Shown here: positions 12,701 to 27,700 of the stretch, piece by piece
How positions within the stretch are numbered: the first letter of the stretch is position 1
Layout: every line of letters begins with the position of its first letter
Source: Baylisascaris procyonis
Lineage: Eukaryota > Nematoda > Chromadorea > Rhabditida > Ascarididae
DNA length: 64,000 nt
NCBI GenBank assembly: GCA_037389465.1
Contig: JAZARR010000070.1
Coordinates: 524,501 to 588,500, forward strand
Direction: 5' to 3'
Made by a program: the position numbers and the translations under genes
The notes under the pieces: model-generated
Databases searched by the model: none
The model's input: only the letters and a program-made list of their open reading frames with translations
What the model was told of the DNA's origin: nothing

Positions 12701-15700
12701 AACCGTGTGATGTAGTATTCGAAGGGACAGGGAGGAGGGAAGGAGGGAAGAGGTTTGTCAAAAGAGACTTGTTATTTTGCAGCATTGTTTTTGAGACTTA
12801 CAATTTATTATTTAGCCCTATGATGTAGTATTCGATGGGGCAGAGGTGGGGTGGAAGGGGAGGGAAGGGTTTTGTCAGAAGAGACTTGCTATTTTGCAGC
12901 AATGTTTTTGGGACTTACAATTTATTATTTAGCCCTATGATGTAGTATTCGAAGGGACAGGGGGGAGGGGGAGGGAGGGAAGAGGTTTGTCAGAAGAGAC
13001 TTGTTATTTTGCAGCAATGTTTTTGAGACTTACAATTTATTATTTAGCCCTATGATGTAGTATTCGATGGGGCAGAGGTGGGGTGGAAGGGGAGGGAAGA
13101 GGTTTGTCAGAAGAGACTTGTTATTTTGCAGCAACGTTTTTGAGACTTACAATTTATTATTTAACCCTATGATTTAGTATTCGAAGGTACAGGGAGGAGG
13201 GAGGGAGGGAAGAGGTTTGTCAGAAGAGACTTGTTATTTTGCAGCAATGTTTTTGAGACTTACAATTTATTATTTAACCCTATGATGTAGTATTCGAAGA
13301 GACAGGGAGGGGGGGGGAGGGAGAGAAGAAGTTTGTCAGAAGAGACTTGTTATTTTGCAGCAATGTTTTTGAGACTTACAATTTATTATTTAACCCTATG
13401 ATGTAGTATTCGAAGGGACAGGGGGGAGGGGGAGGGAGGGAAGAGGTTTGTCAGAAGAGACTTGTTATTTTGCAGCAATGTTTTTGAGACTTACAATTTA
13501 TTATTTAGCCCTATGATGTAGTATTCGATGGGGCAGAGGTGGGGTGGAAGGGGAGGGAAGAGGTTTGTCAGAAGAGACTTGTTATTTTGCAGCAACGTTT
13601 TTGATACTTACAATTTATTATTTAACCCTATGATTTAGTATTCGAAGGTACAGGGAGGAGGGAGGGAGGGAAGAGGTTTGTCAGAAGAGACTTGTTATTT
13701 TGCAGCAATGTTTTTGAGACCTACAAATTATTATTTAACCCTGTGATGTAGTATTCGAAGGGACAGAGGGGGGAAGGGAAGAGGTTTGTCAGAAGAGACT
13801 TGTTATTTCGCAGCAATGTTTTTGAGACTTACAATTTATTATTTAACCCTATGATGTAGTATTCGAAGGGACAGGGAGGGGGGGAGGGAGGGAAGAGGTT
13901 TGTCAGAAGAGACTTGTTATTTTGCAGCAACGTTTTTGAGACTTACAATTTATTATTTAACCCTATGATGTAGTATTCGAAGGGACAGGGAGGGGGGATG
14001 GGAGGGATGGAAGAGGTTTGTCAGAAGAGACTTGTTATTTTGCAGCAATGTTTTTGAGACTTACAAATTATTATTTAACCCTATGATGTAGTATTCGAAG
14101 GGACAGGGAGGAGGGAAGGAGGGAAGAGGTTTGTCAAAAGAGACTTGTTATTTTGCAGCATTGTTTTTGAGACTTACAATTTATTATTTAGCCCTATGAT
14201 GTAGTATTCGATGGGGCAGAGGTGGGGTGGAAGGGGAGGGAAGGGTTTTGTCAGAAGAGACTTGCTATTTTGCAGCAATGTTTTTGGGACTTACAATTTA
14301 TTATTTAGCCCTATGATGTAGTATTCGAAGGGACAGGGAGGGGGATGGGAGGGATGGAAGAGGTTTGTCAGAAGAGACTTGTTATTTTGCAGCAATGTTT
14401 TTGAGACTTACAAATTATTATTTAACCCTATGATGTAGTATTCGAAGGGACAGGGAGGAGGGAAGGAGGGAAGAGGTTTGTCAAAAGAGACTTGTTATTT
14501 TGCAGCATTGTTTTTGAGACTTACAATTTATTATTTAGCCCTATGATGTAGTATTGGATGGGGCAGAGGTGGGGTGGAAGGGGAGGGAAGGGTTTTGTCA
14601 GAAGAGACTTGCTATTTTGCAGCAATGTTTTTGGGACTTACAATTTATTATTTAGCCCTATGATGTAGTATTCGAAGGGACAGGGGGGGAGGGAGGGAAG
14701 AGGTTTGTCAGAAGAGGCTTGATGTTTTGCGGCAATGTTTTTGAGACTTAGAATTTACTATTTAAATCTGTGATGTAGTATTCGAAGGAACAGAGAAGGC
14801 GGGGGGGAAGGGAGGGAAGAGTTTTGTCAAAAGAGACTTGTTATTTTGCAGCAGTGTTTTTGAGACTTACAATTTATTATTTAACCCTATGATGTAGTAT
14901 TCGATGGGGCAGAGGGGGGGGGGGAGGGAGGGAAGAGGTTTGTCAGAAGACTTCTTATTTTGCAGCAATGTTTTTGAGACTTACAATTTATTATTTAGCC
15001 CTATGATTTAGTATTCGAAGGTGCAGGGAGGAGGGAGGGAGGGAAGAGGTTTGTCAGAAGAGACTTGTTATTTTGCAGCAATGTTTTTGAGACCTACAAA
15101 TTATTATTTAACCCTATGATGTAGTATTCGAAGGGACAGAGGGGGGAAGGGAAGAGGTTTGTCAGAAGAGACTTGTTATTTCGCAGCAATGTTTTTGAGA
15201 CTTACAATTTATTATTTAACCCTATGATGTAGTATTCGAAGGGACAGGGGGCGGGGGAGGGAGGGAAGAGGTTTGTCAGAAGAGACTTGTTATTTTGCAG
15301 CAATGTTTTTGAGACTTACAATTTATTATTTAGCCCTATGATGTAGTATTCGATGGGGCAGAGGTGGGGTGGAAGGGGAGGGAAGAGTTTGTCAGAAGAG
15401 ACTTGTTATTTTGCAGCAATGTTTTTGAGACTTACAATTTATTATTTAACCATATGATGTAGTATTCGAAGGGACAGGGAGGGGGGAGGGAGGGAAGAGG
15501 TTTGTCAGAAGAGACTTGTTATTTTGCAGCAACGTTTTTGAGACTTACAATTTATTATTTAACCCTATGATGTAGTATTCGAAGGGACAGGGAGGGGGAT
15601 GGGAGGGATGGAAGAGGTTTGTCAGAAGAGACTTGTTATTTTGCAGCAATGTTTTTGAGACTTACAAATTATTATTTAACCCTATGATGTAGTATTCGAA

Positions 15701-17616
15701 GGGACAGGGGGGGGAGGGAGGGAAGAGGTTTGTCAGAAGAGGCTTGATGTTTTGCGGCAATGTTTTTGAGACTTAGAATTTACTATTTAAATCTGTGATG
15801 TAGTATTCGAAGGAACAGAGAAGGCGGGGGGAAGGGAGGGAAGAGTTTTGTCAAAAGAGACTTGTTATTTTGCAGCAGTGTTTTTGAGACTTACAATTTA
15901 TTATTTAACCCTATGATGTAGTATTCGATGGGGCAGAGGGGGGGAGGGAGGGAAGAGGTTTGTCAGAAGAGACTTGTTATTTTGCAGCAACGTTTTTGAG
16001 ACTTACAATTTATTATTTAACCCTATGATGTAGTATTCGAAGGGACAGGGAGGAGGGAAGGAGGGAAGAGGTTTGTCAAAAGAGACTTGTTATTTTGCAG
16101 CATTGTTTTTGAGACTTACAATTTATTATTTAGCCCTATGATGTAGTATTCGATGGGGCAGAGGTGGGGTGGAAGGGGAGGGAAGGGTTTGTCAGAAGAG
16201 ACTTGCTATTTTGCAGCAATGTTTTTGGGACTTACAATTTATTATTTAGCCCTATGATGTAGTATTCGAAGGGACAGGGGGGGAGGGAGGGAAGAGGTTT
16301 GTCAGAAGAGGCTTGATGTTTTGCGGCAATGTTTTTGAGACTTAGAATTTACTATTTAAATCTGTGATGTAGTATTCGAAGGAACAGAGAAGGCGGGGGG
16401 GGGAAGGGAGGGAAGAGTTTTGTCAAAAGAGACTTGTTATTTTGCAGCAGTGTTTTTGAGACTTACAATTTATTATTTAACCCTATGATGTAGTATTCGA
16501 TGGGGCAGAGGGGGGGGGGAGGGAGGGAAGAGGTTTGTCAGAAGACTTCTTATTTTGCAGCAATGTTTTTGAGACTTACAATTTATTATTTAGCCCTATG
16601 ATTTAGTATTCGAAGGTGCAGGGAGGAGGGAGGGAGGGAAGAGGTTTGTCAGAAGAGACTTGTTATTTTGCAGCAATGTTTTTGAGACCTACAAATTATT
16701 ATTTAACCCTATGATGTAGTATTCGAAGGGACAGAGGGGGAAGGGAAGAGGTTTGTCAGAAGAGACTTGTTATTTCGCAGCAATGTTTTTGAGACTTACA
16801 ATTTATTATTTAACCCTATGATGTAGTATTCGAAGGGACAGGGGGAGGGGGAGGGAGGGAAGAGGTTTGTCAGAAGAGACTTGTTATTTTGCAGCAATGT
16901 TTTTGAGACTTACAATTTATTATTTAGCCCTATGATGTAGTATTCGATGGGGCAGAGGTGGGGTGGAAGGGGAGGGAAGAGTTTGTCAGAAGAGACTTGT
17001 TATTTTGCAGCAATGTTTTTGAGACTTACAATTTATTATTTAACCATATGATGTAGTATTCGAAGGGACAGGGAGGGGGGGAGGGAGGGAAGAGGTTTGT
17101 CAGAAGAGACTTGTTATTTTGCAGCAACGTTTTTGAGACTTACAATTTATTATTTAACCCTATTATGTAGTATTCGAAGGGACAGGGAGGGGGATGGGAG
17201 GGATGGAAGAGGTTTGTCAGAAGAGACTTGTTATTTTGCAGCAATGTTTTTGAGACTTACAAATTATTATTTAACCCTATGATGTAGTATTCGAAGGGAC
17301 AGGGGGGGAGGGAGGGAAGAGGTTTGTCAGAAGAGGCTTGATGTTTTGCGGCAATGTTTTTGAGACTTAGAATTTACTATTTAAATCTGTGATGTAGTAT
17401 TCGAAGGAACAGAGAAGGCGGGGGGGGAAGGGAGGGAAGAGTTTTGTCAAAAGAGACTTGTTATTTTGCAGCAGTGTTTTTGAGACTTACAATTTATTAT
17501 TTAACCCTATGATGTAGTATTCGATGGGGCAGAGGGGGGGGGGGAGGGAGGGAAGAGGTTTGTCAGAAGACTTCTTATTTTGCAGCAATGTTTTTGAGAC
17601 TTACAATTTATTATTT
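12701..17616 (+). repeat. Higher-order repeat copy A (about 4.9 kb)
   Basis: Copies are delimited here by the rare unit AACCGTGTGATGTAGTATTC, found at 12,701, 17,617, 22,774, 27,701 and 32,362. Copy A shares its second half with copy B, for example the CTATTATGTAG unit at 17,163 and 22,320 and the GTATTGGATGGGG unit at 14,552 and 19,697. It also shares its first part with the 4.3-7.4 kb block, so it joins the older and younger parts of the array. Confidence 0.8.
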
Positions 17617-20600
17617 AACCGTGTGATGTAGTATTCGAAGGGACAGGGAGGAGGGAAGGAGGGAAGAGGTTTGTCAAAAGAGACTTGTTATTTTGCAGCA
17701 TTGTTTTTGAGACTTACAATTTATTATTTAGCCCTATGATGTAGTATTCGATGGGGCAGAGGTGGGGTGGAAGGGGAGGGAAGGGTTTTGTCAGAAGAGA
17801 CTTGCTATTTTGCAGCAATGTTTTTGGGACTTACAATTTATTATTTAGCCCTATGATGTAGTATTCGAAGGGACAGGGGGAGGGGGAGGGAGGGAAGAGG
17901 TTTGTCAGAAGAGACTTGTTATTTTGCAGCAATGTTTTTGAGACTTACAATTTATTATTTAGCCCTATGATGTAGTATTCGATGGGGCAGAGGTGGGGTG
18001 GAAGGGGAGGGAAGAGGTTTGTCAGAAGAGACTTGTTATTTTGCAGCAACGTTTTTGAGACTTACAATTTATTATTTAACCCTATGATTTAGTATTCGAA
18101 GGTACAGGGAGGAGGGAGGGAGGGAAGAGGTTTGTCAGAAGAGACTTGTTATTTTGCAGCAATGTTTTTGAGACTTACAATTTATTATTTAACCCTATGA
18201 TGTAGTATTCGAAGGGACAGAGGGGGCAAGGGAAGAGGTTTGTCAGAAGAGACTTGTTATTTCGCAGCAATGTTTTTGAGACTTACAATTTATTATTTAA
18301 CCCTATGATGTAGTATTCGAAGGGACAGGGGGAGGGGGAGGGAGGGAAGAGGTTTGTCAGAAGAGACTTGTTATTTTGCAGCAATGTTTTTGAGACTTAC
18401 AATTTATTATTTAGCCCTATGATGTAGTATTCGATGGGGCAGATGTGGGGTGGAAGGGGAGGGAAGAGTTTGTCAGAAGAGACTTGTTATTTTGCAGCAA
18501 TGTTTTTGAGACTTACAATTTATTATTTAACCATATGATGTAGTATTCGAAGGGACAGGGAGGGGGGGGGGGGAGGGAGGGAAGAGGTTTGTCAGAAGAG
18601 ACTTGTTATTTTGCAGCAATGTTTTTGAGACTTACAATTTATTATTTAACCCTATGATGTAGTATTCGAAGGGACAGAGGTGGGGTGGAAGGGGAGGGAA
18701 GAGGTTTGTCAGAAGAGACTTGTTATTTTGCAGCAACGTTTTTGATACTTACAATTTATTATTTAACCCTATGATTTAGTATTCGAAGGTACAGGGAGGA
18801 GGGAGGGAGGGAAGAGGTTTGTCAGAAGAGACTTGTTATTTTGCAGCAATGTTTTTGAGACCTACAAATTATTATTTAACCCTGTGATGTAGTATTCGAA
18901 GGGACAGAGGGGGGAAGGGAAGAGGTTTGTCAGAAGAGACTTGTTATTTCGCAGCAATGTTTTTGAGACTTACAATTTATTATTTAACCCTATGATGTAG
19001 TATTCGAAGGGACAGGGAGGGGGGGGAGGGAGGGAAGAGGTTTGTCAGAAGAGACTTGTTATTTTGCAGCAACGTTTTTGAGACTTACAATTTATTACTT
19101 AACCCTATGATGTAGTATTCGAAGGGACAGGGAGGGGGGATGGGAGGGATGGAAGAGGTTTGTCAGAAGAGACTTGTTATTTTGCAGCAATGTTTTTGAG
19201 ACTTACAAATTATTATTTAACCCTATGATGTAGTATTCGAAGGGACAGGGAGGAGGGAAGGAGGGAAGAGGTTTGTCAAAAGAGACTTGTTATTTTGCAG
19301 CATTGTTTTTGAGACTTACAATTTATTATTTAGCCCTATGATGTAGTATTCGATGGGGCAGAGGTGGGGTGGAAGGGGAGGGAAGGGTTTTGTCAGAAGA
19401 GACTTGCTATTTTGCAGCAATGTTTTTGGGACTTACAATTTATTATTTAGCCCTATGATGTAGTATTCGAAGGGACAGGGAGGGGGATGGGAGGGATGGA
19501 AGAGGTTTGTCAGAAGAGACTTGTTATTTTGCAGCAATGTTTTTGAGACTTACAAATTATTATTTAACCCTATGATGTAGTATACGAAGGGACAGGGAGG
19601 AGGGAAGGAGGGAAGAGGTTTGTCAAAAGAGACTTGTTATTTTGCAGCATTGTTTTTGAGACTTACAATTTATTATTTAGCCCTATGATGTAGTATTGGA
19701 TGGGGCAGAGGTGGGGTGGAAGGGGAGGGAAGGGTTTTGTCAGAAGAGACTTGCTATTTTGCAGCAATGTTTTTGGGACTTACAATTTATTATTTAGCCC
19801 TATGATGTAGTATTCGAAGGGACAGGGGGGGGGGAGGGAGGGAAGAGGTTTGTCAGAAGAGGCTTGATGTTTTGCGGCAATGTTTTTGAGACTTAGAATT
19901 TACTATTTAAATCTGTGATGTAGTATTCGAAGGAACAGAGAAGGCGGGGGGGGGAAGGGAGGGAAGAGTTTTGTCAAAAGAGACTTGTTATTTTGCAGCA
20001 GTGTTTTTGAGACTTACAATTTATTATTTAACCCTATGATGTAGTATTCGATGGGGCAGAGGGGGGGGGGAGGGAGGGAAGAGGTTTGTCAGAAGACTTC
20101 TTATTTTGCAGCAATGTTTTTGAGACTTACAATTTATTATTTAGCCCTATGATTTAGTATTCGAAGGTGCAGGGAGGAGGGAGGGAGGGAAGAGGTTTGT
20201 CAGAAGAGACTTGTTATTTTGCAGCAATGTTTTTGAGACCTACAAATTATTATTTAACCCTATGATGTAGTATTCGAAGGGACAGAGGGGGGAAGGGAAG
20301 AGGTTTGTCAGAAGAGACTTGTTATTTCGCAGCAATGTTTTTGAGACTTACAATTTATTATTTAACCCTATGATGTAGTATTCGAAGGGACAGGGGGAGG
20401 GGGAGGGAGGGAAGAGGTTTGTCAGAAGAGACTTGTTATTTTGCAGCAATGTTTTTGAGACTTACAATTTATTATTTAGCCCTATGATGTAGTATTCGAT
20501 GGGGCAGAGGTGGGGTGGAAGGGGAGGGAAGAGTTTGTCAGAAGAGACTTGTTATTTTGCAGCAATGTTTTTGAGACTTACAATTTATTATTTAACCATA

Positions 20601-22773
20601 TGATGTAGTATTCGAAGGGACAGGGAGGGGGGGAGGGAGGGAAGAGGTTTGTCAGAAGAGACTTGTTATTTTGCAGCAACGTTTTTGAGACTTACAATTT
20701 ATTATTTAACCCTATGATGTAGTATTCGAAGGGACAGGGAGGGGGGATGGGAGGGATGGAAGAGGTTTGTCAGAAGAGACTTGTTATTTTGCAGCAATGT
20801 TTTTGAGACTTACAAATTATTATTTAACCCTATGATGTAGTATTCGAAGGGACAGGGGGGGGGAGGGAGGGAAGAGGTTTGTCAGAAGAGGCTTGATGTT
20901 TTGCGGCAATGTTTTTGAGACTTAGAATTTACTATTTAAATCTGTGATGTAGTATTCGAAGGAACAGAGAAGGCGGGGGGGGGAAGGGAGGGAAGAGTTT
21001 TGTCAAAAGAGACTTGTTATTTTGCAGCAGTGTTTTTGAGACTTACAATTTATTATTTAACCCTATGATGTAGTATTCGATGGGGCAGAGGGGGGGGGGA
21101 GGGAGGGAAGAGGTTTGTCAGAAGAGACTTGTTATTTTGCAGCAACGTTTTTGAGACTTACAATTTATTATTTAACCCTATGATGTAGTATTCGAAGGGA
21201 CAGGGAGGAGGGAAGGAGGGAAGAGGTTTGTCAAAAGAGACTTGTTATTTTGCAGCATTGTTTTTGAGACTTACAATTTATTATTTAGCCCTATGATGTA
21301 GTATTCGATGGGGCAGAGGTGGGGTGGAAGGGGAGGGAAGGGTTTTGTCAGAAGAGACTTGCTATTTTGCAGCAATGTTTTTGGGACTTACAATTTATTA
21401 TTTAGCCCTATGATGTAGTATTCGAAGGGACAGGGGGGGAGGGAGGGAAGAGGTTTGTCAGAAGAGGCTTGATGTTTTGCGGCAATGTTTTTGAGACTTA
21501 GAATTTACTATTTAAATCTGTGATGTAGTATTCGAAGGAACAGAGAAGGCGGGGGGGGGAAGGGAGGGAAGAGTTTTGTCAAAAGAGACTTGTTATTTTG
21601 CAGCAGTGTTTTTGAGACTTACAATTTATTATTTAACCCTATGATGTAGTATTCGATGGGGCAGAGGGGGGGGGAGGGAGGGAAGAGGTTTGTCAGAAGA
21701 CTTCTTATTTTGCAGCAATGTTTTTGAGACTTACAATTTATTATTTAGCCCTATGATTTAGTATTCGAAGGTGCAGGGAGGAGGGAGGGAGGGAAGAGGT
21801 TTGTCAGAAGAGACTTGTTATTTTGCAGCAATGTTTTTGAGACCTACAAATTATTATTTAACCCTATGATGTAGTATTCGAAGGGACAGAGGGGGGAAGG
21901 GAAGAGGTTTGTCAGAAGAGACTTGTTATTTCGCAGCAATGTTTTTGAGACTTACAATTTATTATTTAACCCTATGATGTAGTATTCGAAGGGACAGGGG
22001 GAGGGGGAGGGAGGGAAGAGGTTTGTCAGAAGAGACTTGTTATTTTGCAGCAATGTTTTTGAGACTTACAATTTATTATTTAGCCCTATGATGTAGTATT
22101 CGATGGGGCAGAGGTGGGGTGGAAGGGGAGGGAAGAGTTTGTCAGAAGAGACTTGTTATTTTGCAGCAATGTTTTTGAGACTTACAATTTATTATTTAAC
22201 CATATGATGTAGTATTCGAAGGGACAGGGAGGGGGGGGAGGGAGGGAAGAGGTTTGTCAGAAGAGACTTGTTATTTTGCAGCAACGTTTTTGAGACTTAC
22301 AATTTATTATTTAACCCTATTATGTAGTATTCGAAGGGACAGGGAGGGGGGATGGGAGGGATGGAAGAGGTTTGTCAGAAGAGACTTGTTATTTTGCAGC
22401 AATGTTTTTGAGACTTACAAATTATTATTTAACCCTATGATGTAGTATTCGAAGGGACAGGGGGGGGAGGGAGGGAAGAGGTTTGTCAGAAGAGGCTTGA
22501 TGTTTTGCGGCAATGTTTTTGAGACTTAGAATTTACTATTTAAATCTGTGATGTAGTATTCGAAGGAACAGAGAAGGCGGGGGGGGAAGGGAGGGAAGAG
22601 TTTTGTCAAAAGAGACTTGTTATTTTGCAGCAGTGTTTTTGAGACTTACAATTTATTATTTAACCCTATGATGTAGTATTCGATGGGGCAGAGGGGGGGG
22701 GAGGGAGGGAAGAGGTTTGTCAGAAGACTTCTTATTTTGCAGCAATGTTTTTGAGACTTACAATTTATTATTT
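17617..22773 (+). repeat. Higher-order repeat copy B (about 5.16 kb)
   Basis: Copy B contains the diagnostic units GGGGGCAAGGG near 18,223, CAGATGTGGGG near 18,443 and CTATTATGTAG near 22,320 in the same order as copies C and D. It is the longest copy, about 46 monomers by length. The extra length against copies C and D comes from whole-monomer insertions. Confidence 0.85.
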
Positions 22774-25700
22774 AACCGTGTGATGTAGTATTCGAAGGGA
22801 CAGGGAGGAGGGAAGGAGGGAAGAGGTTTGTCAAAAGAGACTTGTTATTTTGCAGCATTGTTTTTGAGACTTACAATTTATTATTTAGCCCTATGATGTA
22901 GTATTCGATGGGGCAGAGGTGGGGTGGAAGGGGAGGGAAGGGTTTTGTCAGAAGAGACTTGCTATTTTGCAGCAATGTTTTTGGGACTTACAATTTATTA
23001 TTTAGCCCTATGATGTAGTATTCGAAGGGACAGGGGGAGGGGGAGGGAGGGAAGAGGTTTGTCAGAAGAGACTTGTTATTTTGCAGCAATGTTTTTGAGA
23101 CTTACAATTTATTATTTAGCCCTATGATGTAGTATTCGATGGGGCAGAGGTGGGGTGGAAGGGGAGGGAAGAGGTTTGTCAGAAGAGACTTGTTATTTTG
23201 CAGCAACGTTTTTGAGACTTACAATTTATTATTTAACCCTATGATTTAGTATTCGAAGGTACAGGGAGGAGGGAGGGAGGGAAGAGGTTTGTCAGAAGAG
23301 ACTTGTTATTTTGCAGCAATGTTTTTGAGACTTACAATTTATTATTTAACCCTATGATGTAGTATTCGAAGGGACAGAGGGGGCAAGGGAAGAGGTTTGT
23401 CAGAAGAGACTTGTTATTTCGCAGCAATGTTTTTGAGACTTACAATTTATTATTTAACCCTATGATGTAGTATTCGAAGGGACAGGGGGAGGGGGAGGGA
23501 GGGAAGAGGTTTGTCAGGAGAGACTTGTTATTTTGCAGCAATGTTTTTGAGACTTACAATTTATTATTTAGCCCTATGATGTAGTATTCGATGGGGCAGA
23601 TGTGGGGTGGAAGGGGAGGGAAGAGTTTGTCAGAAGAGACTTGTTATTTTGCAGCAATGTTTTTGAGACTTACAATTTATTATTTAACCATATGATGTAG
23701 TATTCGAAGGGACAGGGAGGGGGGGGGAGGGAGGGAAGAGGTTTGTCAGAAGAGACTTGTTATTTTGCAGCAACGTTTTTGAGACTTACAATTTATTATT
23801 TAACCCTATGATGTAGTATTCGAAGGGACAGGGAGGGGGATGGGAGGGATGGAAGAGGTTTGTCAGAAGAGACTTGTTATTTTGCAGCAATGTTTTTGAG
23901 ACTTACAAATTATTATTTAACCCTATGATGTGGTATTCGAAGGGACAGGGGGGGGGGAGGGAGGGAAGAGGTTTGTCAGAAGAGGCTTGATGTTTTGCGG
24001 CAATGTTTTTGAGACTTAGAATTTACTATTTAAATCTGTGATGTAGTATTCGAAGGAACAGAGAAGGCGGGGGGGGGGAAGGGAGGGAAGAGTTTTGTCA
24101 AAAGAGACTTGTTATTTTGCAGCAGTGTTTTTGAGACTTACAATTTATTATTTAACCCTATGATGTAGTATTCGATGGGGCAGAGGGGGGGGGAGGGAGG
24201 GAAGAGGTTTGTCAGAAGACTTCTTATTTTGCAGCAATGTTTTTGAGACTTACAATTTATTATTTAGCCCTATGATGTAGTATTCGAAGGGACACAGGGG
24301 GGGGAGGGAGGGAAGAAATTTGTCAGAAGAGACTTGTTATTTTGCAGCAATGTTTTTGAGACTTACAATTTATTATTTAACCGTGTGATGTAGTATTCGA
24401 AGGGACAGGGAGGAGGGAAGGAGGGAAGAGGTTTGTCAAAAGAGACTTGTTATTTTGCAGCATTGTTTTTGAGACTTACAATTTATTATTTAGCCCTATG
24501 ATGTAGTATTGGATGGGGCAGAGGTGGGGTGGAAGGGGAGGGAAGGGTTTTGTCAGAAGAGACTTGCTATTTTGCAGCAATGTTTTTGGGACTTACAATT
24601 TATTATTTAGCCCTATGATGTAGTATTCGAAGGGACAGGGGGGGAGGGAGGGAAGAGGTTTGTCAGAAGAGGCTTGATGTTTTGCGGCAATGTTTTTGAG
24701 ACTTAGAATTTACTATTTAAATCTGTGATGTAGTATTCGAAGGAACAGAGAAGGCGGGGGGGGGGAAGGGAGGGAAGAGTTTTGTCAAAAGAGACTTGTT
24801 ATTTTGCAGCAGTGTTTTTGAGACTTACAATTTATTATTTAACCCTATGATGTAGTATTCGATGGGGCAGAGGGGGGGGGAGGGAGGGAAGAGGTTTGTC
24901 AGAAGACTTCTTATTTTGCAGCAATGTTTTTGAGACTTACAATTTATTATTTAGCCCTATGATTTAGTATTCGAAGGTGCAGGGAGGAGGGAGGGAGGGA
25001 AGAGGTTTGTCAGAAGAGACTTGTTATTTTGCAGCAATGTTTTTGAGACCTACAAATTATTATTTAACCCTATGATGTAGTATTCGAAGGGACAGAGGGG
25101 GGAAGGGAAGAGGTTTGTCAGAAGAGACTTGTTATTTCGCAGCAATGTTTTTGAGACTTACAATTTATTATTTAACCCTATGATGTAGTATTCGAAGGGA
25201 CAGGGGGAGGGGGAGGGAGGGAAGAGGTTTGTCAGAAGAGACTTGTTATTTTGCAGCAATGTTTTTGAGACTTACAATTTATTATTTAGCCCTATGATGT
25301 AGTATTCGATGGGGCAGAGGTGGGGTGGAAGGGGAGGGAAGAGTTTGTCAGAAGAGACTTGTTATTTTGCAGCAATGTTTTTGAGACTTACAATTTATTA
25401 TTTAACCATATGATGTAGTATTCGAAGGGACAGGGAGGGGGGAGGGAGGGAAGAGGTTTGTCAGAAGAGACTTGTTATTTTGCAGCAACGTTTTTGAGAC
25501 TTACAATTTATTATTTAACCCTATGATGTAGTATTCGAAGGGACAGGGAGGGGGATGGGAGGGATGGAAGAGGTTTGTCAGAAGAGACTTGTTATTTTGC
25601 AGCAATGTTTTTGAGACTTACAAATTATTATTTAACCCTATGATGTAGTATTCGAAGGGACAGGGGGGGGGGGAGGGAGGGAAGAGGTTTGTCAGAAGAG

Positions 25701-27700
25701 GCTTGATGTTTTGCGGCAATGTTTTTGAGACTTAGAATTTACTATTTAAATCTGTGATGTAGTATTCGAAGGAACAGAGAAGGCGGGGGGGGGGGGAAGG
25801 GAGGGAAGAGTTTTGTCAAAAGAGACTTGTTATTTTGCAGCAGTGTTTTTGAGACTTACAATTTATTATTTAACCCTATGATGTAGTATTCGATGGGGCA
25901 GAGGGGGGGGGGAGGGAGGGAAGAGGTTTGTCAGAAGAGACTTGTTATTTTGCAGCAACGTTTTTGAGACTTACAATTTATTATTTAACCCTATGATGTA
26001 GTATTCGAAGGGACAGGGAGGGGGGATGGGAGGGATGGAAGAGGTTTGTCAGAAGAGACTTGTTATTTTGCAGCAATGTTTTTGAGACTTACAAATTATT
26101 ATTTAACCCTATGATGTAGTATTCGAAGGGACAGGGAGGAGGGAAGGAGGGAAGAGGTTTGTCAAAAGAGACTTGTTATTTTGCAGCATTGTTTTTGAGA
26201 CTTACAATTTATTATTTAGCCCTATGATGTAGTATTCGATGGGGCAGAGGTGGGGTGGAAGGGGAGGGAAGGGTTTTGTCAGAAGAGACTTGCTATTTTG
26301 CAGCAATGTTTTTGGGACTTACAATTTATTATTTAGCCCTATGATGTAGTATTCGAAGGGACAGGGGGGGAGGGAGGGAAGAGGTTTGTCAGAAGAGGCT
26401 TGATGTTTTGCGGCAATGTTTTTGAGACTTAGAATTTACTATTTAAATCTGTGATGTAGTATTCGAAGGAACAGAGAAGGCGGGGGGGGGGGGGAGGGAA
26501 GAGTTTTGTCAAAAGAGACTTGTTATTTTGCAGCAGTGTTTTTGAGACTTACAATTTATTATTTAACCCTATGATGTAGTATTCGATGGGGCAGAGGGGG
26601 GGGGAGGGAGGGAAGAGGTTTGTCAGAAGACTTCTTATTTTGCAGCAATGTTTTTGAGACTTACAATTTATTATTTAGCCCTATGATTTAGTATTCGAAG
26701 GTGCAGGGAGGAGGGAGGGAGGGAAGAGGTTTGTCAGAAGAGACTTGTTATTTTGCAGCAATGTTTTTGAGACCTACAAATTATTATTTAACCCTATGAT
26801 GTAGTATTCGAAGGGACAGAGGGGGGAAGGGAAGAGGTTTGTCAGAAGAGACTTGTTATTTCGCAGCAATGTTTTTGAGACTTACAATTTATTATTTAAC
26901 CCTATGATGTAGTATTCGAAGGGACAGGGGGAGGGGGAGGGAGGGAAGAGGTTTGTCAGAAGAGACTTGTTATTTTGCAGCAATGTTTTTGAGACTTACA
27001 ATTTATTATTTAGCCCTATGATGTAGTATTCGATGGGGCAGAGGTGGGGTGGAAGGGGAGGGAAGAGTTTGTCAGAAGAGACTTGTTATTTTGCAGCAAT
27101 GTTTTTGAGACTTACAATTTATTATTTAACCATATGATGTAGTATTCGAAGGGACAGGGAGGGGGGGAGGGAGGGAAGAGGTTTGTCAGAAGAGACTTGT
27201 TATTTTGCAGCAACGTTTTTGAGACTTACAATTTATTATTTAACCCTATTATGTAGTATTCGAAGGGACAGGGAGGGGGATGGGAGGGATGGAAGAGGTT
27301 TGTCAGAAGAGACTTGTTATTTTGCAGCAATGTTTTTGAGACTTACAAATTATTATTTAACCCTATGATGTAGTATTCGAAGGGACAGGGGGGGAGGGAG
27401 GGAAGAGGTTTGTCAGAAGAGGCTTGATGTTTTGCGGCAATGTTTTTGAGACTTAGAATTTACTATTTAAATCTGTGATGTAGTATTCGAAGGAACAGAG
27501 AAGGCGGGGGGGGGAAGGGAGGGAAGAGTTTTGTCAAAAGAGACTTGTTATTTTGCAGCAGTGTTTTTGAGACTTACAATTTATTATTTAACCCTATGAT
27601 GTAGTATTCGATGGGGCAGAGGGGGGGGAGGGAGGGAAGAGGTTTGTCAGAAGACTTCTTATTTTGCAGCAATGTTTTTGAGACTTACAATTTATTATTT
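22774..27700 (+). repeat. Higher-order repeat copy C (about 4.93 kb)
   Basis: The diagnostic units recur near 23,382 (GGGGGCAAGGG), 23,598 (CAGATGTGGGG) and 27,249 (CTATTATGTAG). It carries an extra internal AACCGTGTGATG unit at 24,379 with the AAGAAATTTGTC unit at about 24,317, as in the 4.4- and 12.6-kb blocks. This suggests exchange between copies. Confidence 0.85.
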
